Source of the DNA: Pyrocephalus nanus
Taxonomy: Eukaryota > Chordata > Aves > Passeriformes > Tyrannidae
Assembly (NCBI GenBank): GCA_038380795.1
Contig: CM076280.1
Span: 7,799,501 to 7,863,500 of the forward strand
Length of the DNA: 64,000 nt
Direction of reading: 5' to 3'
Position 1 is the first letter of the stretch. Each line of letters begins with the position of its first letter. Shown piece after piece: positions 22,911-34,392 of this stretch. The position numbers were made by a program, and so were the translations under genes. The notes beneath the pieces were generated by a model that did not search any database, was not told the DNA's origin, and saw nothing but the letters and a program-made list of their open reading frames with translations.

Positions 22911-25900
22911 CTGCCGTAATCAACAGATAGTGAGTTAATTAATTAGTTTAGAAACTTGCTGGGCTTTGGGAAGGAGTTGTGGATGCATTTCCCCCTTTAG
23001 CTTTTACTGGAATCTGGGCCCTTCGTGCCATCCTGCTGAAGGAGCTCATCCCTGCCATTAGAACCATCCTTTTCAGCAGGGCTGCCCTTGATCCGTCCAT
23101 CCCCTAAATTTCTCTCTGGATGAGCCACTGTCCCTCCCTGCTATCTGCCTGGTGCTGGAAGTGTAACCCATCCTTCTCCAGCCCTTGGAAGGACCCAGCT
23201 CAAGGGCTGCACACCAGGCTCCAGGCTGGGGATGGTGTTACAGTAATCAGAGACCCCGAGGTCGAGCAGCTTGTAAAACTGCCTGCACTGGTCATCTGTG
23301 AGAGGGACAGAAAGGTCAGCCTTTCTAACAAGAAAGACCAGTGAAAATGGTCCCCTGTCACCTTGTACTGCTGATGCACAAATTGGAGTGGGTTTTTTTT
23401 ACTAACTTCCAATTTAATTTTTAAGATTAGATTTGCCAATGGAAGCGCAAACTGCTGCAAATGTCTCAGAAAAAGGGTAAGACGCTTGCACTAAGACAGC
23501 ACGACCACAGATCACATGCTCAGAGCACACCAGGTGTTTTAAGGACATTCTTTTCAAAAACAAGGCTGGCAGAGGTGATTCTAAGGTACTTTCTCCCTCT
23601 TTCTTACCAATCAGCCCTCCCCCCTCACCCAGGGATAGTGTCCCAGCCCCTGAGGTGGCAGAAGGGGCTGGGTGGCTGCAGCAGTGGTGTTTGCACCTGA
23701 CCCTGCTCTGGGGCTGGGACTCTGGGCTGTGCTCCAGCCCCCCAAGCCCTGTGGCTCCCCTGCTGCAGGCTGGGACACGATTTATCCCGGGAGGAGACAG
23801 AGGGGACACGCTGAGGCTCGTCAGGGTCAGGGTGACTGTCCAAGCCTTTCATAAGTCTGGTGCTGCAGCTTAAAATAACCCTTTGGCTGCAGTGGGGGCT
23901 GTGGCTGGGGGTACGTGTCAGCCTGGCCGGCTCTTGCACGGCTTTGGGATGAGCTGCTCTGGGCAGGGCTGATGCGACCGTCTCACAAGGCTGTTCTGAT
24001 TGTTAATTAGTTAATGACCGTGAACTGCCTCCATGTTTGCAGCTGCTGGATCGTTCAGCAGTGAGCTGTGTCTGGCTCTGGCTAGAGGATACCGTGGGGG
24101 ATTTAAAGATCTCATTTGTCTTTTTTCCATGCGAGCGGGGGTGAGGGGGGGGGGTCCTAACAAACACCTCCCCTGTGCCACGCAGGCGGATGCCTGGCAG
24201 GAACCCGGGAGATGGAAGTGCGAGGCAGGATGTGGGGTGCTCCGGGGGGATGCAGGGATGCTCCAAGCAGCAGGGCCAGGGGAGGCTCCGAGCAGCAAGA
24301 CTGGGGGTTGCAGGGCTGCTCCGAGCCACAGGACCAGGGGTTATGCAAGCACAACATCTCCCCGCACAGATTTACAGGCTGCTGTCAGCCACAGCACTGC
24401 AGCTGCAGCAATCCTCTCCTCCCGAGCCCATCGCCAGCAGGCAGAGGGAGTCCTTTCCCTGGAAGAAAATTTTTAGTGAAGGCAGCCAAAAGGAGATCCC
24501 TGAGCAGTCCTGCCAGGACCCCTGTCCACTGCAGAGATGTTGATGTGCTCTGCTCTCCAAACCAGAGTCTCCCTGGCTCGCCACCCCCACGCTCTGCAGG
24601 CACAGCTGAGCAGGGGAAGGCTCTGGGGACGCTGTGTGACCCAGCCCTTGCAGGCAGATGAGTGGAGGTCGTGCTCTGCCCCCTCCTCCTTCCCACTGCA
24701 CAGCCCGGCTCCGAAACCCCATCTGGGGGCTCTTTCTCTCCCTTTCAGCAGCTGGTTTAGGATTACTTTCCATTCAGACAGTGGCTGGTACTCAGCTTGG
24801 CTGTCACCCAGGGATGTGACAGTGTCCTGGAGGTTGACTCTGTGACAGGCACAGTGCTAAGGTGCAACCACAGCATGTCTGCAGGTACAGAGGTGCCAAA
24901 CCAGGACCTCAAATGTTACAGGAGGCTGATAACCCTCCTGGGCTGCTCCAGCCTACTTGGGTCACAGGCTAGTGGGTGAATGGTGGGAGGATCAGGTAAA
25001 GGATGCTCAGAAAATGCTGGTCCACTAATATCTGCTTCTCCCCATCTTCATTCCCAGTACCCCAGTACAGAATTGCAGGACCTTCTTGGGATTTGCCTGG
25101 GGTTTAAACAAGAGTAAGAAGGTGGAGCTGTGTCAGGGCCTGGGCAGGATGCTGGAGGCAGAGCCTGCAGAACCCCCAGCACAAAGCCAAGTGAGCAGCA
25201 TGCTTAGGGTGGCCCAGGTGGGCACCCAGCTTAAGGCAAGGCATGGGCAGGAATGGGGAAGGAGGAACTGGCCTGTGTTTCTTCACAGAGCACACTGTGC
25301 CTAATTCTGGTGTGTGGTTAACCCCAGGGTTTCAAAACCATCACGCTTTATCTGCATAGCTTGGGATGAGGAGCAAAACGAGGCCTCATGATGATCCCGT
25401 GACTGGAGCAGGGCAGAGGCTGCTCAGGGGTTGCTGCTGGTGGTGGTTGCCCCTTGCCTGGTGCTACAGCAGAGCCTGGTTTGCCAGCCAGGCTTGGCAG
25501 CCTTTGCTTGCAGAGCATGTCCATGTTAAATAATATGCCAGCAACTGGATGATTTTGGAAAGAATGCTGTGGAATGATCTTTGGCTGCATCAGCATCTTT
25601 CTTTGGTAGTGTCGAGCCAAGGAGAGACCAGAAAGTGCCCAGTAAACACTTTGCTGACAATAGCAGGGAAGAGGAATGAAAAGAAACCAAGCTATCTGGT
25701 TTCATGGGTTCACTATAGCTGATCAGCTCCCAAATCAGTAGATTCTGGCTTGTAATACTGACAAGCTAGTTTCTGAAACAAGCTTTAAACCTTTTCTGAA
25801 ACCTTCAGAGTCACTTTGGGCATCATCAGTGACTGGAGCTGCCAAGAATCCTCTCTTAACAAATGTCTTCTTGCTACCAGAAGGAACTTTGAGCTATTTC

Positions 25901-28900
25901 TTGTGTCAGAACCGGAGCCCTGCTGCTGACAGCCAAGCAGCTTTATGTAGGTTTAAGCCTCCTAGTCCTCTTTCAGACACTTTTCTTCCTATACTGTCAC
26001 ACAGAATGAAGCCCCCAGCTCATCTCAAGCCCCCAGATATCTGTCTCACAGCACCCACCAGAGCAATCACTGCAGTGGCCTGGGCAGTGACAGCAAACCC
26101 AGCACAGCAGCCTCCAGCCCTGAGCATCCAGCAGTGTGGACACATCCAGTTAACCTTTTCAGACAGGCACTTATTGCATCCTCAGCTCCAGGTCCTTAAA
26201 GCCAGCTCCTAACTAGTCACAGGCCAGATGGACTTGCATAACCTCATGCTCTCCCACTTTCCTCTCCAGCAGCTCCCTGAACAAGAGCAGCCCCACTGGG
26301 ATGCAGCTCATGCAGGTACCAGGGCCATGTGTGGGTGCAATGAAATGCTGTCTCAGGTATTTCACATCCCTGCTCCCACCTGCCTCCCTCCACTGCTGGC
26401 CTGCTCTGGGGACTCATAAAAGAAAAAAACCCTGACAGCCAGAGGTGCTTAATTTGAAATTGTCCTTTACAGTGCCTCTCTCTCAGCTACTGCAGCACAT
26501 CAGGCAAGTCAAGGCAGAGTTAGAGTGAAGAACAGGAAGGAAATTTCAGATGTTGTTCCCCAGCTGACAGAGCTGGGCTGCTGTGGTCCCTCTTCCCCCC
26601 ACCCTCCAGCTGCGTGTTCCTGCCTTGCCTCTTGAACTGGCAGCAATGTTTGATGCATGGCTAGTTCAGGGAGTAAAACTAGCAGAGAACTGGCATTAGG
26701 AAAAAAGGATCAGTTTCTGCTGGTTTAGCTGAGCAGACTGAGCAGACTCAAGTCTGACTGGACAAGCTATTTAAGGGGGCTAAGGTGGGTGCTCACAGCA
26801 CAGGTGAGGGTCAGGGGCCATGCAAGGGCAGCAAAGCCTTTTCCTCTAATCCCCTGGAGGGGTGAATTCCCACAGTGAACTGACCTCCCTTCACTTCCCA
26901 TGGAAAGAATACCCTTTCTTTTCCTTTGCTGAATTTTGACTGCGTCCTCCCTCCCGAGGACTGGGGGTTTATTCTCTTGACAAGTTGATTTCTCCAGTTC
27001 ATTGTGTCCCTGCTGCAGGGCACGGAAGATTTAATCTCACCAGAGAGAAGCCCGGTAAGGCAAAGTGATGATGTAATGATGCAAAGTGCCCCATCCGGTC
27101 CTCCAGGGGAGAAACACCCCCCCTGAAACTTCTCCAGATTCTTGGCTGATCATATTATTCCGACCCCAATTTATTTCTCTCTCTCTTTTGCATATCTCCA
27201 TCTGTACCGCTTCTTGCACATCTCCATGGAGATGGAGAAACAAGGCTAGTAATGCCACTCCAGCGTGGCCCAGCCACTGACACAGGTCCCACCAGGTGCA
27301 GAAACCAGCACCCACCCCAGGAGATGCCAGCAGGGACCTGGTCCAGCTGCTCCTGTGCAGGTAAGAGCTCTGGCCTGATCCTGATGCCTCCCCTCTGCAC
27401 AGCAACTCCTTCCCTAAGGATCAGGGTAAAGCCCTGCGATGGGGGGAGCAGAAGTTTGCCCCAGTTCTGCACCGAGCAGGGTCAGAGAGCACATCCACAT
27501 CCTCATGATGGTGGTTTTCATGGACCCAGCAGCCTCTACTGAGTCACATGTAAAACAATGCCAGCATTTATGCATTATCTGAGCTTTAATTCTTTTCCTT
27601 TACATCTAAAAATGCTGCATTTAGCCCCAAAATTGTCAGCGCCACTTTAAACGCATGTGTCTAAATTATCCCCTCTGTAGCTCCCATCCCTATAGCAGCA
27701 TTATGCACAGCTCCATCTGCTCCAGTATTTCTCAGCTGTTTCCATCCCCAATATAATGGCCAGCTTATGCACAGCTACCAACTTCCCAGCAGAGAAGTGA
27801 AAAATTAATCCAAAGCCTGCTGTAAGTATCAGTGCTCCGTTTGACCGCCTGATTTTTGATTATTTGGAGTTTTCCCTTTGCCTGTCACCACAGTGATTAA
27901 AAATATGCATGTGGCAGTAGGCTCTCTCCATCATGGAAAGTTGGGACAAATACTCTGGTGGCATAAATCGATGCAGCTCTGTGGAGGTCAGCGGGATTAC
28001 ATCGAGTTACACCACCCAAAGGCTTGGCCCATCCTTTCCCATCGGTTTGTGTCCTGTCTCTCTCTCCATAAAGGTCTTCCAAGAGCATGTTCTGATGGCA
28101 CTGGAAGAGGCCTTTCCCCCCAAATGCCTTTATTTATAGCTTTCAGATGGCAACGGGTCTATAGAAGGAGAGTGGAGGAGCAGACCAATTCTTACTTATG
28201 TTCAGGTAACTTTTTTAGTATCAGTTAAATGTCAGTGAACCTCCTAGGGAAAAATCTTTGTTTCCATGATTTTCTGGCTAATAGCTCTCCTACACAGCTG
28301 CAGTTTTTAATTCTACCTGTTTACAGCACTTAGCTGGTAGATACTCTTTTTTTTTTTTTTGTCCCAAAGCATTCCAGCAAGAGCAGACCTTACCAAATCC
28401 TCATTTTAAACACAGGGAAACTCAGGTGCAGGGAAATAAAAGGCCAGGCTGAGGTTTGCAGCCCACAGCAGCACTGGCAGCATCACTCTCTGCCCAGTCC
28501 TCTTTATTTCGGTGCATCTGAGCTGTATTTATATACAGTGGACTTCTCTGTTTTCCTTTGCAGCTGGTCAGTAAAGACAGAATTTCTAAATGAGCCTGAG
28601 AATTACACATGCAAATCCCAAAGGCCTGGAATTGGGAACATCTGAGCAACAAATTGTCCTTGCTAAAGATGGTGTTGGAGCCAAAAAGCCTACAGATTTT
28701 GGGCCTGCTGTAAGTACTTTTAAGATCAAGATAAGCCGGTCTGCGCTGCTGGTGTTTGCCAGGTGCCAGTTCGCTTCTCAAGGCACTTTCTGCTTGAGCT
28801 GGGAGGGGACATGGGGACAGAAGGAGGGCAGCCTGTCGCCTCCGGCGGCTCCTCGGCGTGCCCTTCCCTCTGGTCCACATCTCACAGCGCCCGATTCGCG

Positions 28901-30596
28901 TGATGCTGAGATGCTGAACCCGTGTCCTCGGCGGGGCTTACAGGCAGCAGGGAGGGCAGGAGGGCCGGGGTGTGCGTGCAGATGTTCAGGCCATCAGGAA
29001 GGCGCTGCGTTAAGTCCGAGATTGCCCTGCTCTGCCGCCCTCCCTCCTCCCTCAGCCCTCCTCGTTCAGTGATGTTTAAGCCACCCAGACTGACCCCGGA
29101 GGGGCCGAGCCAGCATCCCCCTGGCTCAGGGCGCTTGGGATGAGCAGGCGGGCGGGTTGCTCGGACCTGACCTTCCCGTCCTTCCTCCCTTTCCCCCAGA
29201 GGCCGGGGCAGCATCAGCGCCCGCAGCCACTGACCCGTCTGCCAGCTCTGCGCTCGGGTTTTGTTCCCGCGGCTGGACGGACAGATTTCTGCTGCACCGG
29301 GAGGCTGCACCTCGTGCTGCCCAGCACCGTGAGTTGCAGAATTGCTGCTCTGTGCAGGCATTTAGGGATCAGGTGCTGGGGCTGACTTAATTGCGGGCCA
29401 AAAAGCCTGCAACAATGTTTGGAGAACAAGCTGGTGGGGGACTGGGGAGAGACGACTTTTCTCAGAAGGGAGGTGACATTCTAATTTGACTCATTCCTGT
29501 CTTACTGTGACTGTCTGACCAGTAATACAGGGATTTTCTGGTGTGCAAACAGCCCCTATATTCCCCCTACCTCACAGATACACCTATATATTCCCATTTG
29601 CACGTTACCCATAAGGAGGGTGAAGTGAAATCTTCACCCTGCTCCAAGGTGATGCAGAGGGTTTAATTATCAATGGGTTAAATGCATCTTGTGCTTTCCC
29701 CGTGGGCTGCCTGCTACCGTGGGCAAAGCAAGCAGGATTCCTCCTGTGACGTTAAATGTGCTCCCAAAGCTGGTGGGCTACTGAGCTCCCAGCCACAGCT
29801 CTCTGCAGCAGCAGCAGAAGCAGCACAGCACGCCAGGGACGGCTCTGTGCCACAAGTGTCATCCCTCGGCTTTCCCTGGGGCTTCTCAGTGCGCAGTTTT
29901 GGGATGGGGAGGGATGAAGGCGAGAGGAGCTGGTGGTCAGGAGAGCCACTCGTGTCAAACACGTATCAAAACAGGAGTGCCTGCCGTGGTAGGGCTGCCC
30001 TGGGGGTTGCAGGATCTCCACTGCTGCCCAAAAGCTGTTGTGAAATAGTGTTGCTTTTGGGTTCCTACCAGAACAAATGGGGTTCGACTGGGGCTTGGGC
30101 AGGCACATTCCCGTTTGAAGACAAGAACACCCCCCCCTTTTAATAGGGCAGGGACAAGCTCTCCTGTACTTTAAACATATGAGAAAGTCCTCTTAAGTTT
30201 CAGAGGAGCTGGGTTTTAAAATCTGGATTATAATTTTTGGGTTGAATCCACTATTCCCCAGCCAGGCCATGGTCCTCCCGCTCTTTCTTCCCGCTAAGCA
30301 AACGCACCCGCACGCGCTCTTGGAAATACTTACATCCCCTGTTCCCCGTAGTGATTGTAAAATTCCATGTGGCTGCAAGCCTGGATCCAGCCCACAATCC
30401 AGGTCTCCTTCTTGGGAAGTGGGGGCACCAACACTTGCGCTGAGGCTCGGAAGTGAGGGGTCCGGTAGCGCAGGACCACGCTGGAGGACTCGTCAATGCT
30501 GGTGGGAATGGGGTCGATGGAGGCTTTGACTTCAATCACTGAAATACTTTCCCGGAAAACTTTGGATTTGCAGCTAATACTCTGAATACAGCCCAT
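22382..30596 (-). CDS. FAM78A: FAM78A protein, two coding exons, 263 aa
   Basis: The coding sequence is 30596-30334 joined to 22910-22382 on the - strand: 263 + 529 = 792 nt, 263 residues plus TAA. The protein has the family hallmarks: MGCIQSISCK at the start, SSSVVLRYRTPHFRASAQV, KKETWIVGWIQACSHMEFY, SDSDGVNYPWYGNTTET, SMNDNFYPSVTWAVPVSES, DQSFTTWLVATNT, and the C terminus ALVKPNANDAQVLMWRP with IPPKHR. It matches vertebrate FAM78A and more distantly FAM78B. I see no signal peptide or membrane segment, and the biochemical function is unknown. The ATG is in an excellent context (GCCATGG). The N terminus MGCIQS resembles an N-myristoylation/palmitoylation site. Human FAM78A is, as I recall, about 20 residues longer, so an upstream start in another exon is possible. 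Confidence 0.95.
22911..30333 (-). other. FAM78A: FAM78A intron (7.4 kb)
   Basis: GT-AG intron on the - strand (donor GTAAGT at 30333, acceptor CAG ending at 22911), phase 2. It holds a CpG-dense stretch (28830-29320) and an AT-rich block near 27540-27860. No gene, tRNA or clear CR1 copy was recognised. Confidence 0.9.
28830..29320. promoter_or_regulatory. CpG island inside the FAM78A intron
   Basis: By hand count there are roughly 37 CpG in about 490 bp at clearly elevated GC, an observed/expected ratio near 0.8. It lies 1.0 to 1.5 kb downstream (in gene sense) of coding exon 1. It could be an alternative or intragenic promoter; no transcript can be assigned. Confidence 0.6.
30334..30596 (-). 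CDS. FAM78A: FAM78A coding exon 1 (residues 1-88)
   Basis: ATG at 30596-30594, donor GGGGAT|GTAAGT at 30333. It encodes 87 codons and two bases of Met88. The frame upstream of the ATG stays open for 19 codons until TAA at 30659-30657. Confidence 0.95.
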
Positions 30597-31260
30597 GGCA
30601 TACCCCGAGTACAGTCTGACGCAGCTCCTAGGGTACTCCAGCAATCCTGGGGAATATTAGGCATTGAAATTATCTGGTGCTAGATCAATTACAGATCTTC
30701 TGGGTTTGTAATCTCAAAACTGATATCCATAGGATAGAAAATTCATCATGTAAAGCCTTAATTTGAGTATCTGTCTTACAAGTACTGCTCCTATTTTTGA
30801 GGTTAGCTGCGCTTCAGAAGCAAGAGGGCCTTTAAAATTTTTTTCCCCTTTTAATGACCCATTATATCTCTTGCTCAAACAGTCTTTGGGTTAAAAAAAG
30901 GTCTCTTGAGTTCAATAAATAACGGTGGTGTTCTTAGCTGATATATTTAGTCCTTCCTTTCCTCAGATGCGGTCTGTCATTCACCGTCAAACATAGGACT
31001 AGCCGGTATTTCCCTTTATTCTTTGGATGAAAAGCAGAATGTTGATAGACACATCTATATAAATAATGAAATAGTTTTTAGCCCCAGCTTGTCACAACCG
31101 GTGTGGATTTCCACTTCCTGACTTGCAGTTGTTCATAACTTCCTTTCGCACAGAATTACAATAATAACAGAAAAGAAACGACGGCTGGAAAAAAAGCAAA
31201 AAGTCGCCAAATCTCCCAGTTTGGAGGCTCCTCCGCCAGCGATGTCAGAGCTTTGGGGAT
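30597..31260 (-). other. FAM78A: Probable FAM78A 5' UTR or first-intron sequence
   Basis: AT-rich stretch between the start codon and the CpG island. On the - strand a plausible acceptor (TATTCCCCAG) ends at 30647. Two ETS-type GGAAGT motifs (near 31112 and 31142, - strand) and a + strand TATATAAATA (31056-31065) are present. Whether it is UTR, intron or promoter cannot be settled here. Confidence 0.4.
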
Positions 31261-31275
31261 TAATTTTTTTTTTTT

Positions 31276-31300
31276 CTCTCTCCTCTCTCTCTCTCTCTTA
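31276..31300. repeat. (CT)n simple repeat
   Basis: Nearly pure CT dinucleotides preceded by a T run (31264-31275), at the FAM78A-proximal edge of the CpG island. Confidence 0.95.
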
Positions 31301-31493
31301 GAAATAGCCGTGCGCTCAGGGCAGCCGCGCGGTGCCGGTGGGGCCGGGAGCGCTGCGGGGCAGGCGGCGAGAGGAGCCTCCCCCGCGCCCGCCGGGGCCG
31401 CGCCGCTCCGCGCCCGCTCAGCGCCGCCGAACCGCCGCCCGTGACATCCCCCGACACGCACCGGCCCGGGGGGCGCCGGCCCCGCCGCTCCCC

Positions 31494-31585
31494 TTCTTCC
31501 TCCTCCTCCTCCTCCTCCTCCTCGGCGAGCGGCTCTCCGCAGGGGTGTCCGACCTTCCACCTCCTCCTCCTCCTCCTCCTCCTCC
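31494..31585. repeat. Two (TCC)n triplet runs
   Basis: TCC/CTC triplets run at 31494-31523 and again at 31561-31585, separated by about 38 bp of GC-rich sequence. On the - strand they read as GGA/GAG purine tracts. Confidence 0.95.
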
Positions 31586-32348
31586 CGCTGGTGCTCCCGG
31601 GCGCGCCGGCTGTGGCTCAGCCGGCGGGGCTCATGGGCGGGCGGCGGGGCTGCCCCGCACACGCGTGGGCCCCGCAGGGCGTCACAGCATCCCGGGGAGC
31701 AGCGCCGAGCCCCGGCCGCGCCGCCGAGCCCCGGCTCCCTGCGCTGCGGGGGCGAGCGGCGGCGCGGGGCGGGGGGGGGAGGGTTGGTGGTGGGGGGGGA
31801 GGCTCCTTCGCTTTCGCTGGGTGGTTTGGGTCTTTTTTTTTTTTTTTTTTTTTTTTCTCCCTCCCCTTCGCCTCTTTTGCTTTTAGCTGCCCGGGGAGGT
31901 GAGCGGAGCAGGATCGGTGCCTCCGCCTCCCGGCTGCCGCAGGCTTCCTCTCCCGCAGTACATTCGTGCACCCGGGGACGGCGCCGGCCGCGGGTCTCAG
32001 CCTCGCCGGTGGAGCGGGGGGTTGCGGGGGGGCTCCCGCTCCGCTGGCCGCCGCAGCATCAGGGAGGCAGAGGGGTCAAACTTTGCAGGAACTCGCTCGC
32101 AGCCCCTCGGTGCCCCCGGGCGTGCCCGGACGATGCCGCCCCGGCTGCCCGGGCAGGGTCCGCCGCATCCCTTTGGCTCCGCCGGCCCCAGGGTCCGGGG
32201 CCCCCCCCGCGCCCCCCGCCGCCCTGTCTGCCCTCCTTCGCCCAGTGCCATCCCTCCCCCTGTATTTCGCTTTTAAACTGCAGCTGTTGAAGGCTAAACC
32301 TCCTTTGCAGAAAAAAAAAAAAGGCAGCATTTCCTCCCACATGTCCGT

Positions 32349-32367
32349 GAATTGTGGGTAATGTAGT
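32349..32367 (-). promoter_or_regulatory. ZNF143/THAP11-like element near FAM78A CpG island
   Basis: The - strand reads ACTACATTACCCACAATTC, matching the SBS consensus form ACTACAATTCCCAGAATGC at 15 of 19 positions. It sits just upstream of the CpG island. Confidence 0.45.
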
Positions 32368-34330
32368 TTTTTTTGTTTTCTTTTGGAAACGCCTTTCCCT
32401 CCCCCCCCACCCCGCCCCCCTTTATTATTATTATTTTCTAATTTGATCACAGCGTATATTTTTCTTGGATTTTCAGATTAAGATTTTCCTTTACTGCCTG
32501 AAGATTTGCAGGCAGATTTGGTCCCAACCCAAGGGCACCAAAGTCGATGGTCTCCTTCTTTACAGAGCCTGTAGCCCCAGGCTGGATGGGCTGTGGTTCC
32601 AGCAGTTAGAAATGCACAGCAGCAGCGGGACTGAGGAGTAGCTGGGAACAGGGAGTAAGAAGAATCTGAGGCAGCAGCGGCCTGTGGAAAGTTGTAAACT
32701 CTTATTACAGATGGTTTTGGGAGTACCACTGCTGGCTGGTCCTACTGGCCATCTGAGGATCTGAACACCAGGTGAAGTGCATGCATCCAGCTTTTCACAG
32801 AACACGGCTCTCCTTTTTTGGTAATAACTGGTGGGCGTTGAATGCTGGGTGAGAGTGTCCTCTGTCACTTGTTTCTAAAGAGGAAACTTGGGGAAAAGAG
32901 GTAAAAATTGCTTTGCTGGTGCTGCTTGTGGTGCAGTATGGCAGCACAGGGCTGAGTAAATGTCTTTTAGTTCTTCCCACCCCGCAGTCTCGGCAGGCTG
33001 GATTAGCCCTGGGCGGGTAGGAGAGACTGGAGCTACTGGGTGATCCTGACAAGTGAATGTCACAGAACAAGGAGAGGCAAATTTACTCCTTTCCACCCAC
33101 AGCAGGTGGAAAAAAACCACAGTATATTGTTATGTTTTTCTTCCGCACGCGCTTCTCAAAGCACTGGGGAAGTATTTATTTTAAACTTCACAGTCTTTGT
33201 GAAGGGCACAATTACAGTCACTAGCCCTGTGACAGAGAGAAACACTAAGAACCTGCTCAAGTTACGAGCAACTTACTACTGTGTAGTACAAGAAAGAATG
33301 AAATTAGCATCTTCCAAATGAAATATCCAGCAGCCTCCAGAAGGTGCTGAAATCCTTTGACATCTCCAAGACTCTTTCACACTTTTCAAACAAGCTTGTC
33401 ACAGTTTCTCAGAGCATCATGGATCTGGTGAAACTGCATATTCTGCGACTTTAAGTTTCACTCAAGCTCCAGCCAGGTCTTGCTTCAACTTGGCTGTCTC
33501 TGGTGTTCTGGTCAACTAGGAAATTGCATTATCTCATTCTAATTAAATCAGCTTTTCATCTTCAGCTGGAATTTTCGTTGGGTTTTGGTCCTGCCTGTCT
33601 CCATCAGGCTGCTGTGAGTGATTAAGGCATTAGCACGCCCCACCCCAGAGTGGCTGCGTTAAGCCATGGGCAGAAGGGCTTCTGTGCCCGAGCGTGTGGT
33701 GCTCCCTGATGGGATTGCTGGAGATGCAAGGCCAAGCTGTGGTCAGTAAGAATTAGGAGTGTCTGGTGATGCTGGGAGTTGTGTTTCCTTCTGCTGCCCA
33801 TTTGATGCACCCGTCCATGTCTCGCAGTAGCATGGCCGTGCTCTGTTCCTATGGGGGTTCCCCCCCAGCATCGTGGCCTGCACAGTGTCTCCATCTCCTT
33901 CCAGCATGTTTTCTAGGTTTATTAAAGGACAGGGTCTCCCTGCACTGTCTGAGCAGTGGCAATAAAAGCCGCCCACCCAAGGCTGTGCTGGCGCTGCTGA
34001 CGCACCGCTGCGTGTGCTGTAAATACTGCAGGGTATTATATCTTATTTTGGCCAAGCTTTCCTTTCTGTCCCTAGAAGAATCCCACCCAGGAACAGCGGG
34101 TTTGCTGGGAGCACTTTGGTTGCAAGTGCTGCTTCTTGGCCAGTTGCTGCTGGGGGCTGGCAGTGCTGCCAGTGAACTGCAGAGAAAGGGGTCGGAGCTG
34201 TCACTCTTGACCCACCCGCATTCCAGCGTGGTTTGCATGGCCCTGCTGGCCACTGACACTGTGTGTGGCCACAGCTGTGCAGGGAATTGTGGCCGGCAGC
34301 CCCCAGCCCCTGGGCCAGGCAGGGTGGGCA

Positions 34331-34392
34331 GGGTGATGAGCACAGGGTGATGAGCACAGGGTGATGAGCACAGGGTGATGAGCACAGGGTGA
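34331..34392. repeat. 14-bp tandem repeat, 4.4 copies
   Basis: The unit GGGTGATGAGCACA is repeated four times without a mismatch (34331-34386) and followed by GGGTGA. The lack of divergence suggests a recent, probably variable array. Confidence 0.97.

Larger units (their letters stand above)
31261..32270 (-). promoter_or_regulatory. FAM78A: Large CpG island, likely FAM78A promoter and 5' exon
   Basis: About 1 kb of very GC- and CpG-rich DNA lying 0.7 to 1.7 kb upstream of the FAM78A start codon. It contains a CT run (31276-31300), two TCC runs (31494-31523 and 31561-31585), a G-rich block (31765-31802) and a T24 run (31833-31856). The long open frames here, for example 31156-31971 on the - strand, are repeat-driven. 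Assignment to FAM78A rests on position; divergent transcription is possible. Confidence 0.75.

Noticed and set aside
31156..31971. 271-codon - strand frame through the CpG island
   Set aside because: It is made of Lys, Glu, Pro and Arg runs produced by T, TCC and C tracts, as expected from a promoter or 5' UTR.
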